Assembly (NCBI GenBank): GCA_002364005.1
Contig: DEXG01000015.1
Coordinates: 387,309 to 451,308 of the forward strand
DNA length: 64,000 bases
From: Phycisphaerales bacterium UBA3190
Lineage (GTDB): Bacteria > Planctomycetota > Phycisphaerae > Phycisphaerales > UBA1924
Direction: 5' to 3'
In this document: in pieces, positions 42,397 to 50,205 of the stretch
How the letters are laid out: each line of letters opens with the position of its first letter
How positions within the stretch are numbered: position 1 is the first letter of the stretch
Notes under the pieces: model-generated
Told to the model about the DNA's origin: nothing
Databases searched by the model: none
What the model saw: only the letters and a program-made list of their open reading frames with translations
Program-made: the position numbers and the translations under genes

Positions 42397-42663
42397 ATGT
42401 CAGACCAAAATCGACCAAGCATCAAAGACGATGATCAGTACGAGGCGTTGCGTGACAAGGGCTACAACAAGCAGACCGCGGCCCGGATCGCCAACGCCGA
42501 CTCCAGCGCCCAGCCAACCGATCGCCCGAACGCGTACGAGGACTGGTCCAAGGAAGAACTCTACGAGCGTGCCAAGGATCTCGACCTCGAAGGGCGATCC
42601 GATATGGACAAGCCCGCACTCATCGCAGCATTGCGCGGCAAACGCTACGGCGATCAGAACTGA
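42397..42663 (+). CDS. Small Rho-N/SAP-like domain protein
   Basis: 88 aa, highly charged. The C-terminal half (SKEELYERAKDLDLEGRSDMDKPALIAALR in two blocks) matches the Rho termination factor N-terminal/SAP helical fold, which binds nucleic acid. The N-terminal half has ALRDKGYNKQTAARIAN, a motif of the small DUF7218-type proteins. AAGGAG is 6 bases before the ATG. It follows the metallothionein, and stress regulation of the pair is plausible. Its stop abuts the stop of the converging DUF502 gene with no gap. Confidence 0.75.
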   Translation: MSDQNRPSIKDDDQYEALRDKGYNKQTAARIANADSSAQPTDRPNAYEDWSKEELYERAKDLDLEGRSDMDKPALIAALRGKRYGDQN

Positions 42664-43533
42664 TCAGATCTCGTCGCGATCGTTTGGGTTCCGCTGCTCC
42701 GCCTGACGCGCGAGCGCCTCCAGCGCCGGATCGGACTTGTCCTGAGGCATATCGCCCGGAGCGAGCACACCGGCGGTGATCACAAACCGGAGCGCCTCCT
42801 CGATCGTCATGGAAAGCTCGAACACCTTGCTCTTGGGCAGGTTGATTGTGAACCCGGTGAACGGGGTCGGGCTGGTGGGGATGAATACCGAAACCACGGC
42901 ATTGCCCGCGATCTCATCGATCTCCCGGATCGAGTTGCCCGTCAGGAAGCCGACCGTCCAGACTCCCTCGCGTGGGTACTCCACGATGACCACCTTGGAG
43001 AAGGCCATCTTCTTCTCGCCCATGATCATGTCCACAACCTGCTTCACATGCGGGTAGACCTGCTTGAAGCCGGGGATTCGGGTAATGAGCCGTTCCACGC
43101 GCGCGTAGATCGACTTGCCGACGATGTTTCCAAGCAACACGCCCGCAAGGTAGATGAGCATGATCGCGATGAAGAGCCCGGTCAGGTTCAGGTACGCGTG
43201 CTCGCGCCAGAACTTCTGCAGGTATTCGCGACGGAGGGTGAGCCGAACCGAAGCATCGTTCACGCTGTCGCGGATCTCGGGCCGGTTGGCACGCGCCTCG
43301 GCGATCTCCGATTCCGTCACCTGGAACCACTCGGGCAGCTTTTCCTCGTCCATCACCTTGGGCACGACCCAGATCACCGTGATACGGGTGGCTTTGTTGA
43401 TGGGTTGGGCCACCGTGTTGTAGACGAAACCGAATGCCTGCCAGAGCAGCCACAGAGTCACCGCCGTGGGCAGCAAAATCGCTAAACCCCTGGCAAAGAA
43501 ACGCTTAAAATCAGATGTGAAGGACTCGGCCAT
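42664..43533 (-). CDS. DUF502 membrane protein
   Basis: 289 aa. The N-terminal helix FARGLAILLPTAVTLWLLWQAF, a second helix near 140-160 (LTGLFIAIMLIYLAGVLLG), then IPGFKQVYPHVKQVVDMIMG and VFIPTSPTPFTGFTINLP match the DUF502 family, conserved in many bacteria. Compared with many family members it carries an inserted cytosolic loop (about 45-125) between the helices. Function is not established. The galE gene is divergent, 148 bp away. Confidence 0.85.
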   Translation of the reverse strand: MAESFTSDFKRFFARGLAILLPTAVTLWLLWQAFGFVYNTVAQPINKATRITVIWVVPKVMDEEKLPEWFQVTESEIAEARANRPEIRDSVNDASVRLTLRREYLQKFWREHAYLNLTGLFIAIMLIYLAGVLLGNIVGKSIYARVERLITRIPGFKQVYPHVKQVVDMIMGEKKMAFSKVVIVEYPREGVWTVGFLTGNSIREIDEIAGNAVVSVFIPTSPTPFTGFTINLPKSKVFELSMTIEEALRFVITAGVLAPGDMPQDKSDPALEALARQAEQRNPNDRDEI

Positions 43534-43681
43534 CCTGCTCCTCGCCCAGTGTCATGGTCTCGTGGGCATTGTACGGATTCTCATCAACCCGCGTTCAGTT
43601 CATCGACCAGTTTCCCGAACCAGCCAGAGACAGTATCTGTAGAATCGAAGCGTACACACCAGTGAGAGGGAGCCCCATCAC

Positions 43682-44722
43682 ATGCAGATTCTGGTCACCG
43701 GCGCCGCCGGCTACATCGGTTCACACGCTTGCCAACGACTGCTCGCCGACGGCCACCATGTCGTTGGTCTGGATAACCTCCACCGCGGGCACATCACCCC
43801 GATGAACCTCCTCGCCCAGCAGCACCCCGATCGCTTCACATTCATCCAGAGCGATCTCGGCGACACCCCCACCGTTCTGGCGGCCCTCAATGAACACCGG
43901 ATCGACACCGTGCTGCACTTCGGCGCCCTAGCCTATGTCGGCGAATCGGTCGAAGACCCGCTCTGGTACTACCGCAACAACATCGCCAGCGCCATCGGGC
44001 TCCTCGACGCCTGCGACGCGGCACACGACGCCAAGGGCATCACCCGCTTCATCTTCTCATCCTCCTGCGCGACCTACGGCGACCTGCCCGACGACCGCAT
44101 CCCCGTCGCCGAAGATGCACCACAGAACCCCACCTCGCCCTACGGCTACACCAAGCTCCACTTCGAGCACATCCTCCGCGACTACGCGACCAAACGCCAA
44201 CGCGAGAACAACCCCATCGCCCTGACCATGCTGCGCTACTTCAATGTCGCCGGCAGCGACCGCTCCGGACTCCTGGGCGAGGACCACACACCCGAAACCC
44301 ACCTGATCCCCGTCGCGCTCAACACCGCGCTGGGAAAACGCGAATCCATGTCGATCTTCGGCACCGACTACCCCACGCCCGACGGCACCAACATCCGCGA
44401 CTATGTCCATGTCGAGGACCTCATCGACGCCCATGTGCGTGCCATGAACACCATCGAAATCGGCCAGGTCGAAGCGTTCAATGTCGGCATCGGCAAGGGC
44501 TACTCGGTCCGCGAGATCCTCGATTCGGTCAAACGCGTCAGCGGCGTTGACTTCCCTGTCCTCGAGGGCGACCGGCGCGCGGGCGATGCGATCGCGCTCT
44601 ACAACGACCCAACCAAGATCAAATCGGCCCTGGGCTGGGACGCACAAGTCACCGACATCGACGAGGTCGTCGCCAGTGCCTGGGCGTGGTTCAAAGCCAA
44701 TCCCAATGGCTACGACGACTGA
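43682..44722 (+). CDS. galE: UDP-glucose 4-epimerase
   Basis: 346 aa extended short-chain dehydrogenase. NAD motif TGAAGYIGSHACQRL, GALAYVGESVEDPLWYYRNN, catalytic FSSSCATYGD and YGYTKLHFE (Tyr-x3-Lys), NVAGSDRSG and RDYVHVEDLIDAH are all typical of GalE. It interconverts UDP-glucose and UDP-galactose for surface polysaccharides. A ribosome site GAGGGAG precedes ATG 43682. Monocistronic, followed by a hairpin shared with the converging dockerin gene. Confidence 0.93.
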   Translation: MQILVTGAAGYIGSHACQRLLADGHHVVGLDNLHRGHITPMNLLAQQHPDRFTFIQSDLGDTPTVLAALNEHRIDTVLHFGALAYVGESVEDPLWYYRNNIASAIGLLDACDAAHDAKGITRFIFSSSCATYGDLPDDRIPVAEDAPQNPTSPYGYTKLHFEHILRDYATKRQRENNPIALTMLRYFNVAGSDRSGLLGEDHTPETHLIPVALNTALGKRESMSIFGTDYPTPDGTNIRDYVHVEDLIDAHVRAMNTIEIGQVEAFNVGIGKGYSVREILDSVKRVSGVDFPVLEGDRRAGDAIALYNDPTKIKSALGWDAQVTDIDEVVASAWAWFKANPNGYDD

Positions 44723-44754
44723 CACCCGCCCCACGAGCACAAGCCCAAAATGAA

Positions 44755-44787
44755 ACGAGGCGACGCCAATAGATGGCGCCGCCTCGT
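44755..44787. terminator. Hairpin between galE and the converging dockerin gene
   Basis: ACGAGGCG-A-CGCCA (44755-44768) pairs with TGGCG-C-CGCCTCGT (44774-44787) with one A-C mismatch and a 5-base loop. On the minus strand it is followed by TTTCATTTT, so it most likely terminates the dockerin gene; it could also act on galE. Confidence 0.65.
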
Positions 44788-44837
44788 GCGGAGAGCCGTG
44801 CGAGAGGGGGTTGCACAGCGCCGACATTCAGATTCGC

Positions 44838-46097
44838 TCAGGGGCATCCCGCAGCGAAGGCACTCAGGAACTCCGAGACATCGAAGAAGTTGAACTGACC
44901 ATCGTCGTTGAGGTCTGCTGACGCATCCTGTGCGGTCAGGGCCGCGATGAACGCACTGACATCAAAGAAGTCCAGCACACCATCGCCGTTCATATCCGCG
45001 ATGCACGCTGCATTGGTGTTGATGATCACCGTCCGCAGATCGCCTGTACTGAGATGGAAACCAGTGGCAGCGAAGGTTGAACCGTCGGGGGAGATCGCGT
45101 CCACAGCCCGGATATCGATGATCCCGCTCAGATCAACGCCGATGAGTGCGAAGTAGTCCATCGCGTTCATGAGACCGGTCGCTTCGGTCCAGACAAAGCC
45201 GTCGGCGCTTCCGCCGGGGTTGATCGAATAGAAGTTCGTGCCCACAACGGTCGACCCATCGTCGCTGACACCCCAGGCGATGCCCCAGCCGCTGAATGCG
45301 GGGGTGCCGGGCAACAGGCCAAGCCGCTGCTCGATATAGCTGCTCCCGTCCCATTCCCAGAGTGTCGGGACCCGGTTCTGTGTCGTGGTCTCCAGGGCAT
45401 TGCCCGCAACAAAGTTCCCGTCCGAGGACACGGCCTCAGCCGTCGAACCGCCGGGGCTCTCAGAGATGCGGATTTTTACCTCATCACGCCAGACGGTTGG
45501 CTGCCAGGGGCCGGTGGGTGTTGCTTCCCACCCCACCACGACCGAGCCGTCCACGCTCAGCGCGTTGACACGAGCGCTGAGCCCTGCTGTCACGGGTAGC
45601 GAGGTGACCCCGGTGTCACGGTTCCATTTGGATGGGCGGGCGTGTGCCCCCGTGTACCAGTAGAAGCCGCTCACGGTTGAACCGTCGCCCGAGAGGCCCC
45701 AGGCGCTGGCCATGTTCCCGTCGGTGATGATCGCATCGGGCGCGATGGGCTGCTCAAGCGAAGTCCACCCGTCCTTGATATCCCACACACCCTGCGTCAG
45801 GAACTCGCCCGTGTCATTCACGATCGAGGCGGAGATGCGTGTGCCGTCGTGACTGATATCCGGTGATCCGGCCGCCAGCCCAATAAGGGGCAACGACGCA
45901 CGCCCGAGCAGGACGGGTCCGGTCTCGGCGGTCCAGCGGAAGGTCTCGTACGGGCCGAGCATGTTCCCCGCAGCGACGCTGCCGTCGTAGGAGAAATCGG
46001 AGACGATGTATGTGTCTGGCAGCAAGGTCATCGACTGCCCGGAAGCGACCGAGGCCATTGCCGCGACCAGCAGCATGTTGATGTTCATGGGTTTCAT
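44838..46097 (-). CDS. Secreted HAF-repeat protein with GC-type dockerin, paralogue A
   Basis: 419 aa from ATG 46097. Signal peptide (NINMLLVAAMASVASG). Residues 25-350 are a series of HAF-like repeats around SxDGSxVVGxxxx and W...G (for example FSYDGSVAAGN, SVDGSVVVGWEA, SDDGSTVVGTNFYS), predicted to form a beta-propeller-type exported domain. The C-terminal dockerin pair is DMNGDGVLDFFDVSAFI and DLNDDGQFNFFDVSEFL, ending AAGCP. Closely similar to the next gene upstream, so it is one half of a tandem duplication. Function unknown. Confidence 0.82.
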   Translation of the reverse strand: MKPMNINMLLVAAMASVASGQSMTLLPDTYIVSDFSYDGSVAAGNMLGPYETFRWTAETGPVLLGRASLPLIGLAAGSPDISHDGTRISASIVNDTGEFLTQGVWDIKDGWTSLEQPIAPDAIITDGNMASAWGLSGDGSTVSGFYWYTGAHARPSKWNRDTGVTSLPVTAGLSARVNALSVDGSVVVGWEATPTGPWQPTVWRDEVKIRISESPGGSTAEAVSSDGNFVAGNALETTTQNRVPTLWEWDGSSYIEQRLGLLPGTPAFSGWGIAWGVSDDGSTVVGTNFYSINPGGSADGFVWTEATGLMNAMDYFALIGVDLSGIIDIRAVDAISPDGSTFAATGFHLSTGDLRTVIINTNAACIADMNGDGVLDFFDVSAFIAALTAQDASADLNDDGQFNFFDVSEFLSAFAAGCP

Positions 46098-46134
46098 ATG
46101 AGGTATTCCTTGATGGTGCGATGTTGATGATGAA

Positions 46135-47412
46135 TCAGCTCGGGCAGCCCTGGCTGAACAGGCCCAGGAAGGCCGAGATATCGAAAAAGTCCAGCTCGCC
46201 ATTGCCGTCGAAATCAGCGCTCAGGTCACCCGCGCCGTAGAGCGCCAGGAACTGGCTGACGTCGAAGAAGTTCAGCTCGCCGTCGCCGTTGAGATCAGCC
46301 GAGCACGCTCTGGGCAGACGCAGGATCATGCATCCGATCTGACTCGTGCGATGATCGAAGTAGTCCGCGATGAATGTCGACGCGTCGGGTGACACGGAGG
46401 CAACCCCGATGATGTCGATCGAATCTTCAAACTCGAAGCCCTGAGCGACGAGATAGTCCTTGGCCTTCACCAAACCCGTGGCTTCGGTCCAGACGATGCC
46501 ATCGGCGCTGCCGCCCGGGCTCTGGCTGTAGAAGTTCGTTCCCACGACGATCGATCCGTCGTCGCTGAGACCCGTGGCGATGGCCCATCCCTGAAACGCG
46601 GGGGTCCCAGGGAGCAAGTCGAGCTGCTGCTCAACATATTCAGCCCCGTCCCATCGCCAGATCGATGCAACACGATTCTGGGTGAACTCAAGAAACCCGC
46701 TGCCGACGACGATGTCACCGCTGGCGTTGATCGCCTCGCAAGTGGTGAACGCCAGGTTGGGCGAGAGACGCATCTTCTCACCCTCACGCCAAACGGTGGG
46801 CTGCCAGACCCCGTCGGGGCGCTCTTCCCACCCACAACCGATGGTGGCGTCGTAGTTCAGGGCGTTGACCCGGGAGTTGCGCCCGAAGTCCACTTCGAGC
46901 GGGACCAGCCCGTTCATTTCAGACCATGTGCAGGGATGCGCTCGACCGAAAGCCCCCGCCGCCGAGCCGTAGAAATAGCCGCTGATCGTCGTCCCGTCGC
47001 CCGAGAGTCCCCAGGCGGAGGAGAGATTCGAATCAACATTCACCACATTGGGGTTGTCGGCCTCGACGACCGAATCCCAACCATGACCGAGGGTCCAGAC
47101 GCCCATGGTCGCCAGCGTGCCGGTCTCGTCGAGGATCGTCGCCGAGATGCGCGTGCCGTCGTATGAGATGTCGGGCGTCCCCGCCCCGACACCGATCGTC
47201 GGCACGGTCGCGCCCCCGATCAGTTCCACCCCGCCCTCGACCGTCCAACGAAATGGCTCGTACGGGCCGATCATATTGCCCGTGGCAATCGAGCCGTCGT
47301 ACGACAGATCGCTGGCGAAGTAGTTCGTTGGCAGCAGGTGCACCGTCTGGGCATGCACCGATACGGCACTGGCACAGAGCAGAAAAGTCGAGATGACACG
47401 GGGTGTTCGCAT
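46135..47412 (-). CDS. Secreted HAF-repeat protein with GC-type dockerin, paralogue B
   Basis: 425 aa from ATG 47412 (GGAG 8 bases upstream). Signal peptide VISTFLLCASAVSVHAQ. The layout matches the downstream gene almost segment for segment, for example LLPGTPAFQGWAIATGLSDD against LLPGTPAFSGWGIAWGVSDD, and both end in a dockerin pair, here DLNGDGELNFFDVSQFL and DFDGNGELDFFDISAFL, then GCPS. The paralogue starts 37 bp after this stop, so the pair is probably one transcript. Family function is not known; repeat type suggests an extracellular structural or binding role. Confidence 0.82.
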   Translation of the reverse strand: MRTPRVISTFLLCASAVSVHAQTVHLLPTNYFASDLSYDGSIATGNMIGPYEPFRWTVEGGVELIGGATVPTIGVGAGTPDISYDGTRISATILDETGTLATMGVWTLGHGWDSVVEADNPNVVNVDSNLSSAWGLSGDGTTISGYFYGSAAGAFGRAHPCTWSEMNGLVPLEVDFGRNSRVNALNYDATIGCGWEERPDGVWQPTVWREGEKMRLSPNLAFTTCEAINASGDIVVGSGFLEFTQNRVASIWRWDGAEYVEQQLDLLPGTPAFQGWAIATGLSDDGSIVVGTNFYSQSPGGSADGIVWTEATGLVKAKDYLVAQGFEFEDSIDIIGVASVSPDASTFIADYFDHRTSQIGCMILRLPRACSADLNGDGELNFFDVSQFLALYGAGDLSADFDGNGELDFFDISAFLGLFSQGCPS

Positions 47413-47453
47413 GGTGGTGCTCCAGCACTGGGTGTTTCGTGGTTCCAAAGACC

Positions 47454-47477
47454 CCTGCGTCCCGTTGGAGACGCAGG
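47454..47477 (-). terminator. Possible terminator after the PEP-CTERM gene at 47524
   Basis: Stem CCTGCGTC (47454-47461) with GACGCAGG (47470-47477), 8-base loop, between two minus-strand genes. The following minus-strand sequence is only weakly T-rich. Confidence 0.4.
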
Positions 47478-47523
47478 AGATAGATGTATTCCTGTCCGAA
47501 CGCGGATGGATTGAAAGAGAGAA

Positions 47524-48162
47524 TCAGGCGCGACGACGACGCCCTGCCAGCATGAGCCCGCAGCCCATGACGGCGGCGGTCCCGGGAACGGGCACGGTGT
47601 TGAACGAGACATTGTCGATGATGGTCACGGGGCTGACGAAGGCGAAGCCGAGGAAGACCACGCGATCGAAGCTCGAGCCGTCGGTCGTGGTGATGTCAAA
47701 CCAGTTGTCGCCGCCGGTGCCGAAGACGGGAGTTTCCCAGAAGTAAGTGGCGACATCGACGCCGTCCTTCTGTGCCACAGCGAGCATGCCGCCGGAAACG
47801 AAGTCTGCGGGTCCGCCGTTGTCCCAGACTTGAGCAGAGAAGCTGGTGAGGTCAGTCGAGAACTCCATGAAGACGCCGAAGTTGCCCACCATGACATTGT
47901 TGTCGGGAAGCCAGCCGAAGCCGGGGGTCGAGTTGAGGTTGCCGACGAAGGTATTGCCGTCACCAGCCCCAAGCGAACCGATCCCGATCCCGGACCAGGC
48001 ATCGGTGGAGATGAAATCGCCGGTGGGTCCACCGACTTCATCGAAGTTCAGGGTGGTGCCGTAGGTCGGGGCGCTCGACCCGAGCGAGATGCTGACTTCA
48101 GCCATCGCGGGCATCGAGATCATTGCGGCGGCGCAAGCGGCGCTCAAAAGTGTGTGGTTCAT
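47524..48162 (-). CDS. Exported PEP-CTERM-type protein
   Basis: 212 aa from ATG 48162; the longer frame to 48255 runs into the operator region and is rejected. Signal peptide LLSAACAAAMISMPAMA. The middle (25-185) is a Gly/Asp/Thr-rich beta-type domain with NFDEVGGPTG and FGVFMEFSTDLTSFSAQVWD, like many planctomycete and verrucomicrobial exported proteins. The sorting tail VPVPGTAAVMGCGLMLAGRRRRA resembles the one at the end of the 38182 gene. It is divergent from the helix-turn-helix gene at 48328, and the shared region holds palindromic sites. Confidence 0.78.
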   Translation of the reverse strand: MNHTLLSAACAAAMISMPAMAEVSISLGSSAPTYGTTLNFDEVGGPTGDFISTDAWSGIGIGSLGAGDGNTFVGNLNSTPGFGWLPDNNVMVGNFGVFMEFSTDLTSFSAQVWDNGGPADFVSGGMLAVAQKDGVDVATYFWETPVFGTGGDNWFDITTTDGSSFDRVVFLGFAFVSPVTIIDNVSFNTVPVPGTAAVMGCGLMLAGRRRRA

Positions 48163-48240
48163 GTTGCTCTCCAGTTCCGGTGTTTTCCTGCCTGCCACCG
48201 GGACCTTCCCGATCGGCGACTTGCGGAGCGTACTTCGAGA

Positions 48241-48270
48241 TTGACACAGTGTCAAGTGTCAAATTTGACA
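48241..48270. promoter_or_regulatory. Two adjacent palindromic operators
   Basis: TTGACACAGTGTCAA (48241-48255) is a 7+1+7 perfect palindrome, and TGTCAAATTTGACA (48257-48270) is a 14-bp perfect palindrome; both share the half-site TGTCAA. A further TTGTCAA occurs at 48291-48297. They lie between divergent genes (PEP-CTERM and helix-turn-helix protein), 58 bp before the latter's ATG, and one includes a -35-like TTGACA. Confidence 0.6.
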
Positions 48271-48327
48271 TTTATTGTGCCATTTATCGCTTGTCAAAAT
48301 GCCCAATTGGCGATACGCTCTCATCAC

Positions 48328-49593
48328 ATGGCAGAGACTCCAACCATCAAAATCAAGGCCAAGATGCATCGTGAGGGGGGCACAACCGCCACAATGGGGG
48401 ATGTCCTTGACTCATTCCACGATCTCAGGACCTGTGTGCTCGAGCTGTTCGAGGCTGCCGACCTTGACCCCAGCAAGACCCGGGAACTGGCCCGCGATCT
48501 GGGGGTCAACCGGGGGCTCGCATGGAGACTCTCGCGACTGGTCCGAACCGAAGACAGCACCAGTGTTGCCCATGATGTCCCGGGAAAGCAGAGCATGGCC
48601 CGCTTCGCCAAGCTGTGCCAGGAACGCGGCGCCGACGAATCACTCGTCGATCAGATGCTCGAGTCGACGGATAAGTATGAAGAACTCGTCGCGGCATGCA
48701 GCGGCAGCCGCAAGACCCTCGCCATGCTCCTGGCGAACCGGGGCGAAGACACCTCTTCACAAGAGCGAGAGCGTGCAAGGCGCAATCTCTTCGAGGGTGC
48801 CTGCTCGGTCTGGGGTGTGCAGGCCCAGACCCGCTTCGTAACGGTCTTCCTCTTCCCCTCGCCCGAGAATCCCGAGACGCTCAGTGCCGCGCACATTACC
48901 GGGTATGTTGGGTTTCGGCGATTGGGCGAACGCCCCTGGCCGCTGAGTTACGAGGCTATGCACGACGCAGAGGGGAAACCCTACCAGATGCGCAAAGACC
49001 CGCTCGACCCAACCGGATACGAGGAGGGCCAGCTCCAGCTCCTCCCCGACTACTGCGACCCGCGCGAGCCCGAGATCGAGGTCGTCGAGCACGGCGATTA
49101 CAAGTGCTTCAACCTCGCCGCCGGCCCGGTCGGCAACAAGGGGCTCACCACCTGCGTGTTCGGGAGCCGCCTGCACGAGATCTATCCACGCTACTCGACC
49201 CCAGGCAACCAAGAGCTGGACACCGCGGGTTTCATGGTGCTGCTGCAGACCCCCGTGGAGCGTGTGATCTTCGATTACTTTGTCCACGAGGACATCAAGA
49301 CCGTGGGCGAACCCATCACGCACCTGCTGGACCGGCTGACCTATCCCCACCAGAACCGTGAATCGGATTTCGATAAACAATCCATGGCGATCGACGAAAC
49401 ACACCGCACGCTCACCAAGGGGCTGCGTGGGGCATACACGCCGAATATGACCTGGTACCCAAAGCTGATCGAGTTCGCATCAAACAAGATCGACATCCCG
49501 ATCGAGCAGTTCAACGCCACGCGCTTTGAAATGCAGTACCCGCCGATCTCGACCACGCTGAGCCGACGCATCACCCTGTCACGAAAGCCCTGA
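48328..49593 (+). CDS. Uncharacterised protein with N-terminal helix-turn-helix
   Basis: 421 aa. Residues about 45-70 (SKTRELARDLGVNRGLAWRLSRLVR) look like a helix-turn-helix in which resistance or repressor-type recognition is plausible. Residues 150-400 form a conserved-looking domain with no motif I can place (VGFRRLGERPWPLSYEAMHD, GNKGLTTCVFGSRLHEIYPRYS, FDYFVHEDIKTVGEP). It could be a ligand-binding or enzymatic part. The gene is preceded by palindromic TGTCAA operators that it may itself bind. The longer frame back to 47830 covers the divergent PEP-CTERM gene and is rejected. Its stop abuts the pilW-like stop. Confidence 0.65.
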   Translation: MAETPTIKIKAKMHREGGTTATMGDVLDSFHDLRTCVLELFEAADLDPSKTRELARDLGVNRGLAWRLSRLVRTEDSTSVAHDVPGKQSMARFAKLCQERGADESLVDQMLESTDKYEELVAACSGSRKTLAMLLANRGEDTSSQERERARRNLFEGACSVWGVQAQTRFVTVFLFPSPENPETLSAAHITGYVGFRRLGERPWPLSYEAMHDAEGKPYQMRKDPLDPTGYEEGQLQLLPDYCDPREPEIEVVEHGDYKCFNLAAGPVGNKGLTTCVFGSRLHEIYPRYSTPGNQELDTAGFMVLLQTPVERVIFDYFVHEDIKTVGEPITHLLDRLTYPHQNRESDFDKQSMAIDETHRTLTKGLRGAYTPNMTWYPKLIEFASNKIDIPIEQFNATRFEMQYPPISTTLSRRITLSRKP

Positions 49594-49596
49594 CGA

Positions 49597-50205
49597 TCAG
49601 TCGTTCATGCGTGGGGACGCGCTTGCCACCAGGCGAATGGTCGGCGCTTCGAGTGTCGATCCAACCGCGATGTCCTGCATATCGTCGGGCTGAATGATCA
49701 GGTCGACCGTCGCACGCTTGAGCTTGGGTCCGACATCGTACCTCAGGGTAAACACGACATCGTTGAGACCAACCAGCAGCGGTGCCTCGTCCTCATCCTC
49801 GAAGGTCCCGTTCACATAGGTGGTCAGGATGTACCAAAGCTCGTACGGCCCGTCCTCGCCCTCGTCCGCATCCCGCCGTTCCAGGCGTGTGACACGCTCG
49901 GTGCCGGTCGAAACATCACGATACGAAACGAACTCGATATAGGTCGATTCGATCTCGGGGGTCGTGATCGGGTTGATCGGGTAGGGGCCGAACGAATCAC
50001 CCGTGCGGATCATCGCGGTCAGTCGCTGCATCACGATGCGTGCAACAACATTCGTCGACGCCCCCTCGCTGGTCACCTGATAGCCCTTGAACGAGGCGTT
50101 CAGCGCCGACATCGTCGCGGTGAGCAGGGTGGAGGTGATGGCCAGCGAGATCAGCACTTCGACCATGCTGAAGCCACGCCGGGTTTTCTTGGGTGTGCGT
50201 CGCAT
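49597..50205 (-). CDS. PilW/GspJ-like minor pseudopilin
   Basis: 202 aa. Basic leader then the type III signal RRGFSMVEVLISLAITSTLLTATMSAL, cut before Phe. The globular part has a conserved Arg-rich YELWYILTTYVNGTF and a strand-rich C-terminus. It is the last gene of the pilus operon and starts with a TGATG overlap on the stop of the large PilX-like gene. Minor pilins of this type prime pilus assembly and may sit at the tip. Confidence 0.75.
   Translation of the reverse strand: MRRTPKKTRRGFSMVEVLISLAITSTLLTATMSALNASFKGYQVTSEGASTNVVARIVMQRLTAMIRTGDSFGPYPINPITTPEIESTYIEFVSYRDVSTGTERVTRLERRDADEGEDGPYELWYILTTYVNGTFEDEDEAPLLVGLNDVVFTLRYDVGPKLKRATVDLIIQPDDMQDIAVGSTLEAPTIRLVASASPRMND

Noticed and set aside
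47830..48327. N-terminal extension of the 421-aa helix-turn-helix protein
   Set aside because: It would overlap the divergent PEP-CTERM gene and cross the palindromic operators. ATG 48328 follows the intergenic region.
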